Shown: piece by piece, positions 1-12,615 of the stretch
Layout of the letters: each line of letters begins with the position of its first letter
Numbering within the stretch: the first letter of the stretch is position 1
From: Pleurodeles waltl
Taxonomy: Eukaryota > Chordata > Amphibia > Caudata > Salamandridae
Assembly (NCBI RefSeq): GCF_031143425.1
Contig: NC_090439.1
Location: forward strand, 355,068,027 to 355,132,026
Length of the DNA stretch: 64,000 bases
Direction of reading: 5' to 3'
The notes under the pieces: generated by a model
Database searches by the model: none
Seen by the model: the letters and a program-made list of their open reading frames with translations, nothing else
Told to the model about the DNA's origin: nothing
Position numbers and translations under genes: made by a program

Positions 1-1355
1 CCACTGCACTCTATGCCAATGCACTCTAAACAACTGCACTGTATGTCACTGCCCTTTACTCTGTCACTGTACTCTATGCCACTGCTCTCTGTACCACTCT
101 ACACCACTGCACTGACACTCTACTCTGCAACATTGCACTCTCTACCACTGTAAGCCACACCACTCTTCTCTGTACTACTGCATTCTATGCCACTGCACTC
201 TACACCACTATACTCTATTCTGCACTGCACCACTCTACACCACCCTATGCCACTGCACTCAATGCCACACAAGTCTACTCTGTATTCTATGCCACTGCAC
301 CACTCTGCACTACTGCACTCTGCCACTCTATTGTATGATACTCTACTCCACTGCACTCTATGCCACTCTACTCTGCTCTATGCCACTCTGTCACTGCACA
401 CTATGCCCCACTGTACGCCACTGCCCTCCACTCTGCACAACTGTACTCTATGTCACTGCTCTCTGTGCCACTCTACAACACTGCACTACCACTCTACTCT
501 GCAACACTGCACTCTCTGCCACTGTACTCTACACCACTCTACTCTGAGCTTCTGCATTCTATGCCACTGCACTCTATGCCACTATACTCTGCATCAGTCC
601 ACTCTATGCCACTGCACTTTGCAGCACTATACTCTACTCTGCATTGCACCACTCTACGCCACTGCACTCTAAGCCACGCGAGTCTACTTGGCACTCTATG
701 CCACTGCACCACTCTGCACTACTGCACTCTTTACCACTCTATTGTATGCCACTCTACTACACTGCACTCTACGCCACGCTACTCTGCCCTATATCACTCT
801 ATGCCACTGCACTCAAGGCCAATGTACTGTACGCCACTGCCCTCTATTCTGCACCACTGTACTCTACGCCACTGCTCTCTCTGCCACTCTACACCACTGC
901 ACTGACACTCTACTCTGCACCATTGTACTCTCCGACACTATACTCTACACCACTCTACTCTGTACTACTGCATTCTACGCCACTGCACTTTATGCCACTA
1001 TACTCTGCATCACTCCACTCTATGTCACTGCACTCTACAGCACTATACTCCACTCTGTACCGCACCAATCTGCACTACTCAAATCTACGCCACTGCACTC
1101 TATGCCACACAAGTCTACTATGCACTCTATGCCACTGCACCACTCTATACTACTGCACTCTCTGCCACTCTATTGTATGCCACTCTACTCCACTGCACTC
1201 TACCCCACTCTACTCTGCCCCACGCCACTCCATGCCACTGCACTCTAAACCACTGCACTCTACGTCAATGCACTCTAAACAACTGCACTATACTCTACTC
1301 TACACCACTGTGCTCTACACCACTGCTCCTATGCCACGCTACACCACTATGCCAC
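1..1355. repeat. Satellite array of ~15 bp CACTCTATGCCACTG-like units with a higher-order period
   Basis: The plus strand is a run of variants of a ~15 bp unit (actctatgccactgc) and is very poor in G. Landmarks recur at larger spacing: ttgtatg at 331, 742 and 1173, and agtctact at 272, 681 and 1112. This gives a higher-order period of about 410-430 bp with roughly three copies in view; a third landmark (tactactgcattct-like, about 171, 545 and 961) shows indels of tens of bases between copies. The array is cut by the window start, so its full length is unknown. Several frames on both strands stay open only because the unit rarely makes a stop; I see no coding signal. Confidence 0.9.
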
Positions 1356-1409
1356 TAACATTTAGCCATGCTGAACAGCAGCCACTCTGGTGTATAACGT
1401 GGCTAAAAC

Positions 1410-1465
1410 ACATTGGCAAAGCCAATAACTCTTGCGTAGGTGAGACTTATTGGCTTTGCCAATGT
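1410..1465. repeat. Perfect 19 bp inverted repeat at the satellite edge
   Basis: The arms are 1410-1428 (acattggcaaagccaataa) and 1447-1465, its exact reverse complement, around an 18 bp spacer. It lies about 55 bp past the last satellite unit. It could be a hairpin-forming remnant of a small DNA element or a boundary feature of the array. No target duplication is evident. Confidence 0.8.
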
Positions 1466-2579
1466 TTATTAGTACTATGAGGTGCTGAGGTCCCTGTAAG
1501 AACTGTGAATCTGTAAGTCCATATTTTAAACATGCATTACACACATCATATTATAGGCCGCTACAAAATGCAAAATATACATTTTGGTTAAATAAAAAAA
1601 AGTCCTTCTAAAATACAGATTTGAATAATATACAGTTTATACCTCGTACTAACATTTTTTTTATAACAGTCCAATAAAACCACACACTCGAAAGCTCACC
1701 TTGGGACATCCTTATAGTACCTCTCTAAAAGAAAATAGCTTTGTCATCAGAAAGCTTCAAGTAACTCCTTTGATTAAAGTCAATGCAGGTTTCCAAGCCC
1801 TTTTACATTTGCAGATTTACCAGTTACACACGTTTGCATTTCTTCAGGGAAGGAGACACGCTGGAAAGAAGGCCTTTTCGTATTTGTCTGCCCCTCTCTC
1901 CCTCAGAGCACAGGAGACTCCCTTCCTTTCAATCCAGCTGGGGAAACTGATCTGTCCTAATTACATTTTACATTTTGTCCTTTAGGTGAAAGGCTAAAAT
2001 TACAGACAAATACTGTCCGTTAAGCCTTCCATCACGGACACCGTATGGCAGGGCGAAATTACGGGCAGCCCGTGAAAATTACAGACTGGTGGTCACCCTA
2101 CGTGTACATCCTTCAGTGGCTGCAGATGCAACCCTTGTCGAGCCTCCGTCTACCACTGACCTCAAAGGTTGAATTAAATGCAAAGAACATGGGCTGTTTT
2201 TTCTGCCTGTTTTTCATTGTACTAATAGTGAATAACACTATATTAATCATTCTTACTGTGATGAAAAAAATTGTAGCACACATAGCTGGAACAGGACCCT
2301 TGGTAGCAGCTGTGGTAAGTAAATATGTTTTTAATGTATCTTGTGTGCATCCTTGCAGGTTAGTGTGCTTATGTGAAAGAGAGTGTTAGTGGGAGCATGT
2401 GTCTATGTGTTTGAGTGAAAGTTAATGTAAGTCAGTTACAAGAAGCGAGTAAAACTGTGTAAGATTGAGAATAAGATTTTTTATTCTTTGATGCAAGGAA
2501 ATACTGAGCTAAAATTGCTGTTCTGCCTTGTGTCAGAAGGATAGAGAAAAATTCACTATATCTACTAACAAATGGTGCA
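1466..2579. other. Unassigned stretch with a hAT-like terminus
   Basis: I recognise no gene here. The sequence at 2090-2100 (tggtcacccta) is the reverse complement of the TAGGGTGACCA terminus of the hAT-type element at 37400, so a related element probably ends here, but I find no matching left end. A 114-codon open frame at 2045-2389 has a hydrophobic stretch and a gtaagt donor-like site near 2315, but no family resemblance. I leave it uncalled. Confidence 0.4.
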
Positions 2580-5027
2580 TGTTAGAAATGGGTCTTTGGT
2601 TGCCAGTCAGGTTACTCCCTGTCTAAGCAAGGACCTTCACTACTCAGGAACAATGTGTAAAGTATTTGTACCAACACACACAGTAATACAGTGAAAACAC
2701 TACAAAATGGACACCACACTAGTTTGGAAAAATAGGCAATATTTATCTAAGTCAAACAAGACTAAAATGACAAAAATCCAACATACACAAGTCAAGATAT
2801 GAATTTTCAACAGAATAAGAATCTTACTCAATAGAAAAAAATGGAAACGTTAATTTTACACAAAGTACCTGGTTTGCGTCAAAAATAAATCTGCATGGGT
2901 GAGCATGCATCGGAAAAATCAATGTTGCATCAATTCCTTACTCGCAAGTGAGGCTGTGCGTCATTTCTTCTCCGGTCGGGTCAGCGATGCATCGTTTTCT
3001 CCCTCGCAAGAGAGCGATGCATAGATTTCCAGACAGGGCACCTTGGATCCGTGTAGGTTCGGGTTGACTTTGATGCCTAGGGATGATGGGTGGAAAATCT
3101 GGTCCCATCGTATTAGAAAACCATGCTGCATGAACTTTTCATCGTTATCAATAGCCGAAAGCAGGTGTTGTGCGTCGTTTCTCTAGCCGCAATGCGTTGA
3201 TCTTCCAGCCTGCAATGCAGGTGGAGTGTTGATTTTAGCCGCAAAGCCAGCTGTGCATCTTTATCAGCCGTGTTGCAGATGGTGTGTCAAACATTTCCCC
3301 ATACGGCGTTCTGTGCATGGATTTTCAGCTCTGTTCTGCCAACTTCACCTTTCAAGGGCCCAGGGACTGGATAGGGCACCACTTGGTAGGGCAAGAGTCT
3401 CAGCAGAGAGTCCAGGTGCTGGCATAGGAAGTCTTTGATGGCCCTGAGACTTCAAAACAGGAGGCAAGCTCAGTTCAAGCCCTTGGAGATTCTTCACAGG
3501 CACACACCAGGGACTTGGAGACTGCATTGTGAGAGAGAAGGCGCAGCCCATTCAGGTGTGTGTGACCACTCCTCCCTACACTCTAGCACAGATGGCTCAT
3601 CCGGATATGCAGGCTACACCCTAGCTCCCTTTGTCTCACTGTCTAGAAGGGATTCACAAACAGCCCAACTGTCAAACTGACCCAGACAGAGAATCCACAA
3701 ACAGGCAGAGTCACCGAATTGTTTAAGCAAGAAAATGCCTACTTTCTAAAAGTAAACAAACAAAAATGGATGGATGGAATGCAGAACCAATCAAACATTC
3801 ACCCCCAGTCACAGATCCGGGTTTAATCAATTAATTATTTTGCTCACCATGCCATCCAGGTTTGAACTCAGCCATATGCAAATCAGTCTTGACCCTGTTC
3901 TCCATGGGATCAGTCCAGCCCAAACTGCCAGACAATTGATGGATTAAACCCAGATCTGTGACTGGGGGGGAATGTTTGATTTGCTCTGCATTCCGTTCAT
4001 TATCTGTTGTTTTTGCCTTTGTCGCCCCAAGTGGAAAAGGTGTTCCCAGACGTGTGTCCCGTGCTTGCTATGCCGCCAGATTCAAGCTAGCCTGGCTGAT
4101 GAAGGGTGATACCCTGAAACCGATCCCAGGATGCTTGTTTCTGGTCCAGGGAGGACCTGACCTGGCAGTTCGGGCTGGACTGTTCCAATGGGGACCAGGG
4201 TCAAGACTGATTTGCATATGGCTGGGTCCATACTGGAAAGGCATGGCAGGCAAAAAAACTGATGGATTAAACCCAGATCTGTGACTGGGGGTGAATGTTT
4301 AATTTGCACTGCATTCCGTCCATCATCTGTTGTTTTTACTTTCTAAAAGTGGCATTTTCAAACTGACTTCACTAAAATATTTATTTTTACATTTCAGAGA
4401 CCCCAAACTCCATATTTCTATCTGCTATCAAAGGGAATCTACTCTTTAAAGATATTTAAAAGGCAGCCCCCATGTTAACCTATGAGAGAGATTGGCCTTG
4501 CAAAAGTGAAAATCGAATTTAGCATTATTTCACTGTTAGAACATGTAAAAACACTCAAGTACATGTCCCACCTGTAACATACACTGCAGCCTGCCCATGG
4601 GGCTACCTAGGGCCTACCTTGGGCGTGCCTTACATGTATAAAAAGGGAAGGTTTAAGCCTGGCAAGTGTGTACACTTGCCAAGTCGAACTGGCAGTTTAA
4701 AACTGCACCTACAGACACTGCAGTGGCATGTTTACAGGGCTACTCATGTGGGTGGCACAACCAGTGCTGCAGGCCCACTAGTAGCATTTGATTTACAGAC
4801 CTGGGCACCTCTAGTGCACTTTACTGGGTACTTATTAGTAAATCAGATATGCCAATTACACATTGGAGCACTTGTCCTTAAGCACTGGTTAGCGGTGGTA
4901 AAGTGCACCAGTGCTAAAGTGCCCAGGGTAACAAAAACAACAAAAATAGAGTTCAGCACACATCAACAATCTGGGAATGAGAGGCAAAAAGTTAGGGGAG
5001 ACCACACCAAGGATGCCAAGTCTAACA
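2580..5027 (-). mobile_element. LTR-like repeat, family 1, full-length minus-strand copy
   Basis: The ends are tgttagaaatggg at 2580 and gtctaaca at 5027, so the element has TG...CA termini with short inverted ends (TGTTAG/CTAACA). The same sequence order, in either orientation, is found in six other places in the window. Without the fold-back insertion at 3754-4336 the copy is about 1.85 kb. It has no gag-pol domain, so it is most simply a solo LTR. The flanking pentamers (gtgca, aaggt) do not match, so the target duplication is lost or the copy is rearranged. Confidence 0.75.
3740..4350. mobile_element. Fold-back element with 14 bp target-site duplication
   Basis: The 14-mer tactttctaaaagt occurs at 3740-3753 and again at 4337-4350, flanking a 583 bp insertion (3754-4336). 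Other family 1 copies show the uninterrupted site, for example near 19035 and 63850, which confirms the insertion. The first ~180 bp (3754-3934) is an inverted, diverged copy of the last ~180 bp (4155-4336). A further direct copy of the terminal ~80 bp lies at 3935-4016. A 14 bp duplication is longer than cut-and-paste families usually make and suits target-primed retroposition, yet the long inverted ends look like a fold-back DNA element. The class is unresolved. Confidence 0.75.
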
Positions 5028-8000
5028 AAGGTATTTTGAACCTTGATTGCTAATGTGTTTGTTTCATTGATCTTGAATACTATGATCCCCCTATGTATTT
5101 TCTATTGGGTAGCAGAGGATGAGTGAAATATATTCCTGCATTCTTATCCAGCACTGCGAAGGATTAAGTACAGGTTTACAGAGGGTGTCTACATATTCGC
5201 AATTTGCACAAAGGAATGCTAGACCTACCACCATTTCACAAACTCTACTATGGAGTTTCTTTTGGGTAGAAAACACTCCTTAGACGTGCTGTTGCAGGGC
5301 CATGGTCGGGATTGATAGTGATTGAGTGACAGTGATTGAGAGGGGCACAGGCAGTCTTTCCTCATATCTCCTGTCAAATATGAAGCAATTTATTGTAGCA
5401 GCCTTGAGGGAAATTTGCCAATTTCTTCTACAAGTCAGAGCACTTCAGGCAAAGGCACAACTTTCTGGAGGTCCGAATGAACTGCAACACTCAGCCCATT
5501 CATAACCTAAGGGTTGTATGTTAGAAGTATCTTTCGTAAAATTGTATCGCACTGGCGTCTCACAATGGATTTTCATTGGCAACACCCGTAAGTATGGCTT
5601 CCAGAAGAAAGGGCCTCTTCATTCACTGGTGACTTTGTGCGAGATACTGAGAGTGAGCGAGTGGGGTACAGCAATGAGTCAATAGATGAATACATAGATG
5701 TTTCCGTCCGTGCTCTGAACCTCACATCACCTAAGCACTTGGTCATTCATACTATTCTATAGCTAGTCATATACCCATTGACTTATTTTATCACTTAACA
5801 ACTCACACATCCACAATATCTCACACACAATCTCACCAAATAAAGCAGAGGCTCTTTAAGTGCTAGAACATTTGGCTTTGGCAATGCTCAGATCAAGTTA
5901 CTTGAAACCAAGCCATTCATTTTCTGTGGCAAATTGTCAACAAGCGCTACCAGCAACCCAATGTCCAAAGGCGACCAACACTTTTTTCTAAGTCCCGAAA
6001 CAACTAGTGAATAAAAAACAATCACAAAGTAAACACATTGTGGTAAGAAATGTATACAAGTCCTCCCGTCTGTCCCTGAACTCAGCAAACTACACACTGC
6101 ACAAGAATCACAATTGTAAGGGGTGATCTTTGACATTTCGCTCTGGGGTTTGTTATCTAGAGACTTTGTCCTCCAAAACTACTGCTTATGGAACTGCACT
6201 TCAAGGGTACACATGTCGAAGTGGTAAAGATTATACAAACAACTTGTATAATTTACTTTTGTAAGAAAACTGGTGCTTGAAACTATTTATGGTTCTATTC
6301 CTGGAAGAACAGCCTCGGGAACGACAGGAGGGAGATAACAGCAAAATACACACTTCAGATCACTGCTTACAAAACACAAGAGGCGTTTTCCCTGAACAAC
6401 GCGCATAACATTGCACTTGACTGTTTAAGTTTATGGCTAGAGTTGCATAAGTTCAAAGTCACATCGATTTAGGTAAGGGCTATTTGCGTTATGTTTTTTC
6501 ATTGCTGAGCCCTTATGCGCTTCGACGGATGTTGCATGTGGCCATGATTATGTTTTGAAGGCTTGAAATAAGAGAAGGGGGTTAGTTGCTGAAGGGTCTC
6601 TGGAACCGTCACTCCAAAACCCCTCCCACAGGACACTCATAGGAACATGGTAGTTACACCTGGCCTGCTCATCTGGGACTTTTGAGCCTGGATGTCTGTA
6701 TCAATAATAAATACAGACGTGGGATGGAAGGAATGCCTTAATTCGTCTTAGCCGCTGGGGATCGCTTTAAAAAAAATATTTGGGCCCACTATGACACTCA
6801 GAGACCTGCTACATGCTAATCCGGCTGGTATTGATCCAATATGAACAGTCCAGCCAGAAATGCAAGGCCAAGTCCCCTCCAGACGGAAATACAAGCAACC
6901 TAGACGGGGTTTGATCTACTTAGGTTCATCAACGAGGCATAGTTTAGTCCTGTGGCAATATACATTCATAGAAACATTGTGGGCACATCTGGCCTGTATC
7001 ACAAAGGCTTTCAGGCCTGTATGCCGTGATCGATGATATATCAAAACCACACCACCACAGGCATTCCCTCTTTTGCATGTTCCCAACCAGAAAGTAAATG
7101 ATCAAGTGTCCCCTTTTCATTGTGCAGGTGCTAATTTCTATTCCCGTGTATTGCTTTTTAGAATGAAGTCCAATCAAAAACCTCTGTCCCTTTTCTGAGA
7201 AATGCCCCAGGAACACAAAAAAGTGTAAACGGTATTATTTTCCAAGGGCAGTTTCTGTAATCAAGTATTAGGTTTGTTAGTTTATTTAAAGTCACCCTTA
7301 GCCGTGTTGCTCGCTCTGAACCCTACAGAATCTCCCCATTTGTTTCCGGTTCTCCCCCCCCCCCCAAAGGGGAGAGAGTTCAAAGGGCGGTGGTAACACA
7401 ACCTCTGCACAGGTACCCAAGAGATATGCCCACAAGGTGCTGTCGCTCAGAGGAGAAGAGGCTCGGTAAATAAATTGGGATTTCCCTGACTCTCAGTGAT
7501 CCCCCAACTTCCTCATCAATAAGGCAGATAAAAACGCTGAAACCACCAGTGGGATGAAGCCCATTCGTAAAGTTCTGGCAAAGACGCTGGAGATAGTGGG
7601 CCAGTGAGAGCCCCACTAGGTCCAACAGCAGTTAGTGGTGGTTATGCTAAGATGGAGAAAGAAATAGAGAATTGCACTTCGACTCTTCATTGAGACAGTG
7701 GGAGAGGGAGATGGAGGCATTGAACTCTCTGTGGCCCGTTTTGCGGTTCACACTTGGAGGAGACCAGCCTTCTGGACTGTTGGCACAGAGTGGTCCTCTG
7801 GATCCCCAAATCACCTCCATAGGGGTATAAGAAGATTTAGATAAACGGAGGTACTGCAGACAGCCTTGGGACATATTACCTGTCAAGAAGAGGGCAGTGC
7901 CACCCGGCTGGAAGCCTCAAATGCCACCATAGCTAGGAATATGCCAGGCCAAATCGCCTATCAGGTGAGAATTAACAAAGTTTTAGTAAGTTCAAGAAGC

Positions 8001-9770
8001 AGGGTGCTGTGGGTGCCACACACAGGGAAACAGTGACGAGGCAAAAGGATCAAGATTACAGGTAAGTGGGGCAGTTCTCTTCTATGGCAGCAATCCTGCA
8101 GGTGAGACAGGCCTCCTATTCTGCACTAGAAAGTAAAAAAGGGGAAGTAGCATTGATATTGCCCGGGTTCAACGCGACCCCATGGAAGAGTTGGACATCT
8201 CAAACCTAGGGAACAGGGTCCCACTATTACAGTGTCCAGCTTGGCTACAACATTGCAAATCTTCTAATTCTATGCAGAAAGCAAGGATGATAGAGGAAAG
8301 TGGAACAATCTATGACTTTTGGAGTTCCCAGTGGTAGTATCTGGAACACTTCTTGAAAACTTGGCTGAGGAATTTTGTCTCAACGAAAACCCTGTAAACA
8401 TGCTTTGTTCTGGAGAGGGTACACCAAGCACTCTTCCAGAAGTTCCACCTTTCCCTCCACACCCCACCAAGGCCACACATCACAAAACACAGAACAATAA
8501 ACCTCAGTTGAGATCCTATGGAAAGTAAGAACAAGAGACATTGTGACCTAAGAATAGGACTGGGGGGAATTTTAATTACACCAACATAATTGTGGTAATT
8601 TCGAACAATGATATTTGTATGCAGTTACAGAGATAACGTTCTTTATGCTACGTCCAGTTCAGGAAGGCATGGTAGTGTGAGATGCAGGAAAAACATGAGT
8701 GGCGCAAACATGAGCAGCATCTTCCCAAAGAGAGTGGCAATTCCTTTGATGTGGGTAAGTGGACAAGCATTTCAGGTAGATTTTCTCCAGAGCAGGCCAT
8801 TCAGATAATTGTTGAACATGAAAGTACACAACTGAACGCGAGCAGCAGTTCTTTCAATAAGAGTGACCGGACAATCAACTAGAGATTACATTTTCCAGTT
8901 GCATTTTTACCCAACAGACCATTTGGGTAATTTTTGGAGCATACAACACATTTTTTGCATTTTTGTTTAAAACAGAAGGTGCAACAGAGACTGGGAGGCG
9001 ACTGTACATACAATAGAAACGTCCTCTGCCTCTCTTTTGTCCGGTCCTTGATAATTTTGGAATTAGATTTTGGAGAGAAATCATCATTTTCTACTATTTA
9101 CTTCATCCGTATCCATGAAATGTTTACTTCTTGGGAGAATCAAGTAAGTTCAATGTAGTACTTTGCAAAAACGTTTGTTTGAGGGAGGGTAGGTAGCAGA
9201 TGGACCCTTGTGTGAGCAAGTTGTTGTTTTAAAGGATAATGTATGCAGAGTTTTGAGCTGGTGGAGGCTTAGTGTTATAGATACATTTTCTACATTTCCT
9301 TGTGTTTTTCTGAATTGTGCACATACTTGTTGATAATTTTGTTTTGTTTTTTGTTTTATGATTTGGGGCCCAGCCTGCCCCAGAGCAGGCCTTTAGTATA
9401 TATTTTGCTTCACATTCTTACTGCTGCTGTGGTATATGTTTTTTAAATCATTTTAAGAGATTGTGGATGGCCTTTTATAAAATGCAAAATGTAGGTTATT
9501 TTTTGTCTGTATGTGGTTGTTTGGTGGCTAGGGTCAGTGTGGCTTTGGAATTCAGGGCCATGTAGCCAGGCATGTTCATTTGTTCTCAGCTACATTCTTC
9601 CTCATGTGCTTACAGGCCATTTTTGATATCGTGTTTTTCTATTTTCGGCAACTTTAAAAAATATGCAAAATGGGTAATTAATGTTGTCTTGTGGTTGATG
9701 GTTTGTGGCTGATAAATTTTAAAATTGATTAAATTTTCTTTTCTGACATGGCTGATTAACTGGTGGTGGG
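5028..9770. other. Unassigned 4.7 kb, probably old repeat debris
   Basis: I recognise no gene, RNA or named element here. All open frames are short (the longest about 90 codons) and lack motifs. A C-rich homopolymer run lies near 7355-7367. The stretch at about 9180-9770 is T-rich and resembles decayed retroposon sequence. This is the largest piece of the window I cannot assign, so it is the best place to search for a single-copy or conserved segment. Confidence 0.4.
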
Positions 9771-11320
9771 TGTTTGATCTGGCATCCTTGGCATGTTTTC
9801 CCCTAACCTTTTTGCTTCAGACCTCCTTAGAATTCGGCACACTTTACCACTGCTGACCAGTGCTAAAGTGATTGTGCTCTTTCCCTAAAACATGGTAACA
9901 TTGGTTTATCCCCAATGGGCATGTTTAATTTACCTATAAATCCCTAGTAAAGTCCTCTACCTGTGTCCACTGCCTGTAAATTAAATGCTACTAGTGGGCC
10001 TGCAGCACTGATTGTGTCACCCACTTAAATAGCCATTTAAAAACATCTCAAGCCTGTCATTGCAGGGCCTGTGTTTGCAGTTTAAAAACGATCATGTCGA
10101 CCTGGCAAAGTAAACCTTCTGCCAGGCCCAATCCTTCCTTTTTAATATATATGTCACGCCTAAGGTAGGCCATTGGCAGCCCTAGGTGCAGTGTATTTAA
10201 AAAGTTGGACATGTACTTTTAAGTTTTACATGTAGTAGTAGTGAAAAATTCTTATATTTGTTTTTCAGTACTGCAAGCGCTTGCTCCCTCATGGAATAAC
10301 ATTGGAGTTCCTGCTACCCTTTTGTAACTTTCAACTGGGAAGAGATAGATTTTCCAAGTTTGGTGTCTCTTGAATCACAATTTAAAATCACAACTTATGG
10401 TGAAGTTGGATTTTATATTGAAATTCAGACAAATACCATTTTCAGAAAGTTGGCATTTTCCTACTTTAACCATTTGATGCCTGCTGCCTGTCTCTACTAA
10501 CATGTCTGGGATGGGTGACAGCAGGGCTTTGTGTATTCCTGAAAGACAGCCAGACACAATGGAAGCTTAGATGTGACCTGATGGGCCTGGATGTGTCATC
10601 CTCGGGAGGATGCGAGGGATGAGCTGGACACAGCCTCACTTACACCTGAAGAGGCTGTGTCCTGTCTACACACAAAGGGCTGCATAACCCCCTGTACTGT
10701 GTCTGGAGCCAGAGAAAGAATGGCAGGAACTCTGAGCACTTCAGGGGCATGTCTTTGAAGTCTCCCCTACGTCACAAGCTCAACTGGGTATAAGTACTGG
10801 ACCTCTAACACCACCACTTCAGTACACTTCTGGACCTGTGGATACTATGCCAGGAAGAAGGACTGCTGTGCTGCTAAATGACTGCCACTCTGCTGGACTG
10901 CACTCTGCTGGACTCCTGTGTTGCTGTGCTGCCCTCTTGCCCGGGAGTGAGAAGGACTGGACCTGCATCTCTCCAACTCAAAACCCAGAGTGACTCCAGG
11001 GGCTAGTTGGATGACCACCTGGTCTGAAGTATCAGGGACATAAAAGACTTCCAACCACCCTGCTCCTTCACCTGGACACTGCCATCTGTGAGTCTACCCT
11101 GCCATGTGGTGCCACCCCAATCCTGGACACTTTGAATTGGACCTAAGGAGTTTGCTCCAGCGGAACCGATGCATCCTCTGTTGCAGGAGCAGAACTGATG
11201 CATTGTCACTGCTGCATAGAGCAGAACAGACGCATCACTGCTATTGCGTGGGTTGGAACCAGTGCAACAGACTCCCATAGCCGCTACACCCCACAACTTG
11301 GACCAAGGCAATGCATTGGG
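9771..11320 (+). mobile_element. LTR-like repeat, family 1, 3'-truncated
   Basis: The copy begins tgtttgatctggcatcc at 9771, matching the TGTTAGAC-type family start, and continues through the family's hallmark blocks: the cactttaccactgctgacc block near 9840, a gtgggcctgcagcac block near 9990 and a tctgaagtatcagggac block near 11020. It stops near 11320 in the GATGCA-rich part, where the next repeat family begins, so the last few hundred bases are missing. Short open frames inside it are not conserved in the other copies. Confidence 0.75.
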
Positions 11321-12020
11321 GCCTAAGGTAACTACAACTCGTTCCCCCCATGCACAGTTTTTTCTTCAATAATTTGACTTCCAATGTTCCATTGATATTT
11401 TTAATTGACATTATAAAAGTTGTCATGAGTGCTTTAATATTTGGGTACTTAGCAGTGCATGATGAGGGTGAGAGTTATTGTTACCTTAGGCCACAAGTAA
11501 TAGTTACTTGAAGTAACTCTAACTAGAACTTTTGAATTTCTATGGTTTTGCATAAGTAAATTCAGAACCAAACTATAACGTCCCTGTAACATTTTGTTTT
11601 TTAATTGAATGTCTAATTTTTTAAACTCTATTTCCTAACTAAAAGATCCCTGTAACCTTTGTTTTTTCAGTGAATTTCTATGTCTTTTCTTAACATTAAG
11701 AAATTTTGATTACTATACGTTAATCCAATCATGTCTGCACACAGCCTTTGGTTGTGCGCAGCGGGAGATGGCCGCAGGGCCTGGCCAACTTCCTATAACC
11801 CCCTTGAAGTGCCTTTGGCTGTGTGCAGCAAATGCTGGCTGCAGGGCTGGTCTCTCTCGGTGTGAGAATAGGTGTGAGAGGGTGTCTCTGGGTGTAAGAG
11901 TGAGTGTTAGAGTATCTGATTGCACACCAATGGATGAAAGATGCATTCACCTCCACAAAGGATTTCAGACCGTTTCTCAATATGGAAGTGAGTTGTAAAC
12001 ACACTTGCTTTGCATTCACC

Positions 12021-12615
12021 AAGCCCAGGAGTTAGGATCAATTATCCATTACAGAAGTGGAGATTCAACTGGGGTACCTGCTACATTTATATTTGTAAGA
12101 GATTCCTGCTGAGATTTAATTTCTGTGAAATGAGCATCATGGCCAAAACGTAAGCTTACCTTCTTGTTTATCACACAAGAGTCTGTGATTTTGCACAAAA
12201 TGTCTATCCAACAGGAGCACTTCCTACTGGTTAGTTAGTAAATGCTACCTTATTGGGTTAATGGCCAGTGTTGGGGATTTTAGCCTCAGGGACCCCAACC
12301 CCAGAGGCCCACTACCTTTCAAGGGGGAGGGGGGGCACACAGCCCAGGAGTTGGGATTATTTGTCCATTACAGAAGTGGAACTTCAACTGGGGTACCTGC
12401 TACATTTATATTTGTAAGAGCTTCCTGCTGAGGTTTAATTTCTGTGAAATGAGCATCATAGCCAGAACGTAAGCTTACCTTCTTGTTTATCAAACAAGAG
12501 TCCACAGTTTTGCACAAAATGTCTATCCAACAGGAGCACTTCCTACTGGTTAGTTAGTAAGTGCTACCTTATTGGGTTAATGGCCAGTGAGGCTGATTTT
12601 GGCCTCTGTGACCCC
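12021..12615. repeat. Tandem direct duplication, 319 bp period
   Basis: The block starting gcccaggagtt at 12023 is repeated from 12342, an offset of 319 bp. About 275 bp align at roughly 90% or better by eye, including the shared string ggggtacctgctacattt. The first unit ends with a short G-rich linker (12320-12335) that is absent after the second. Confidence 0.85.

Noticed and set aside
187..1480. Long open frames of Leu/His/Cys/Ser/Thr-rich peptides
   Set aside because: They are translations of the satellite unit in several registers at once, with no start context or domain.
2045..2389. Possible exon with a gtaagt donor-like site
   Set aside because: No acceptor, no homology and repeat-like surroundings.
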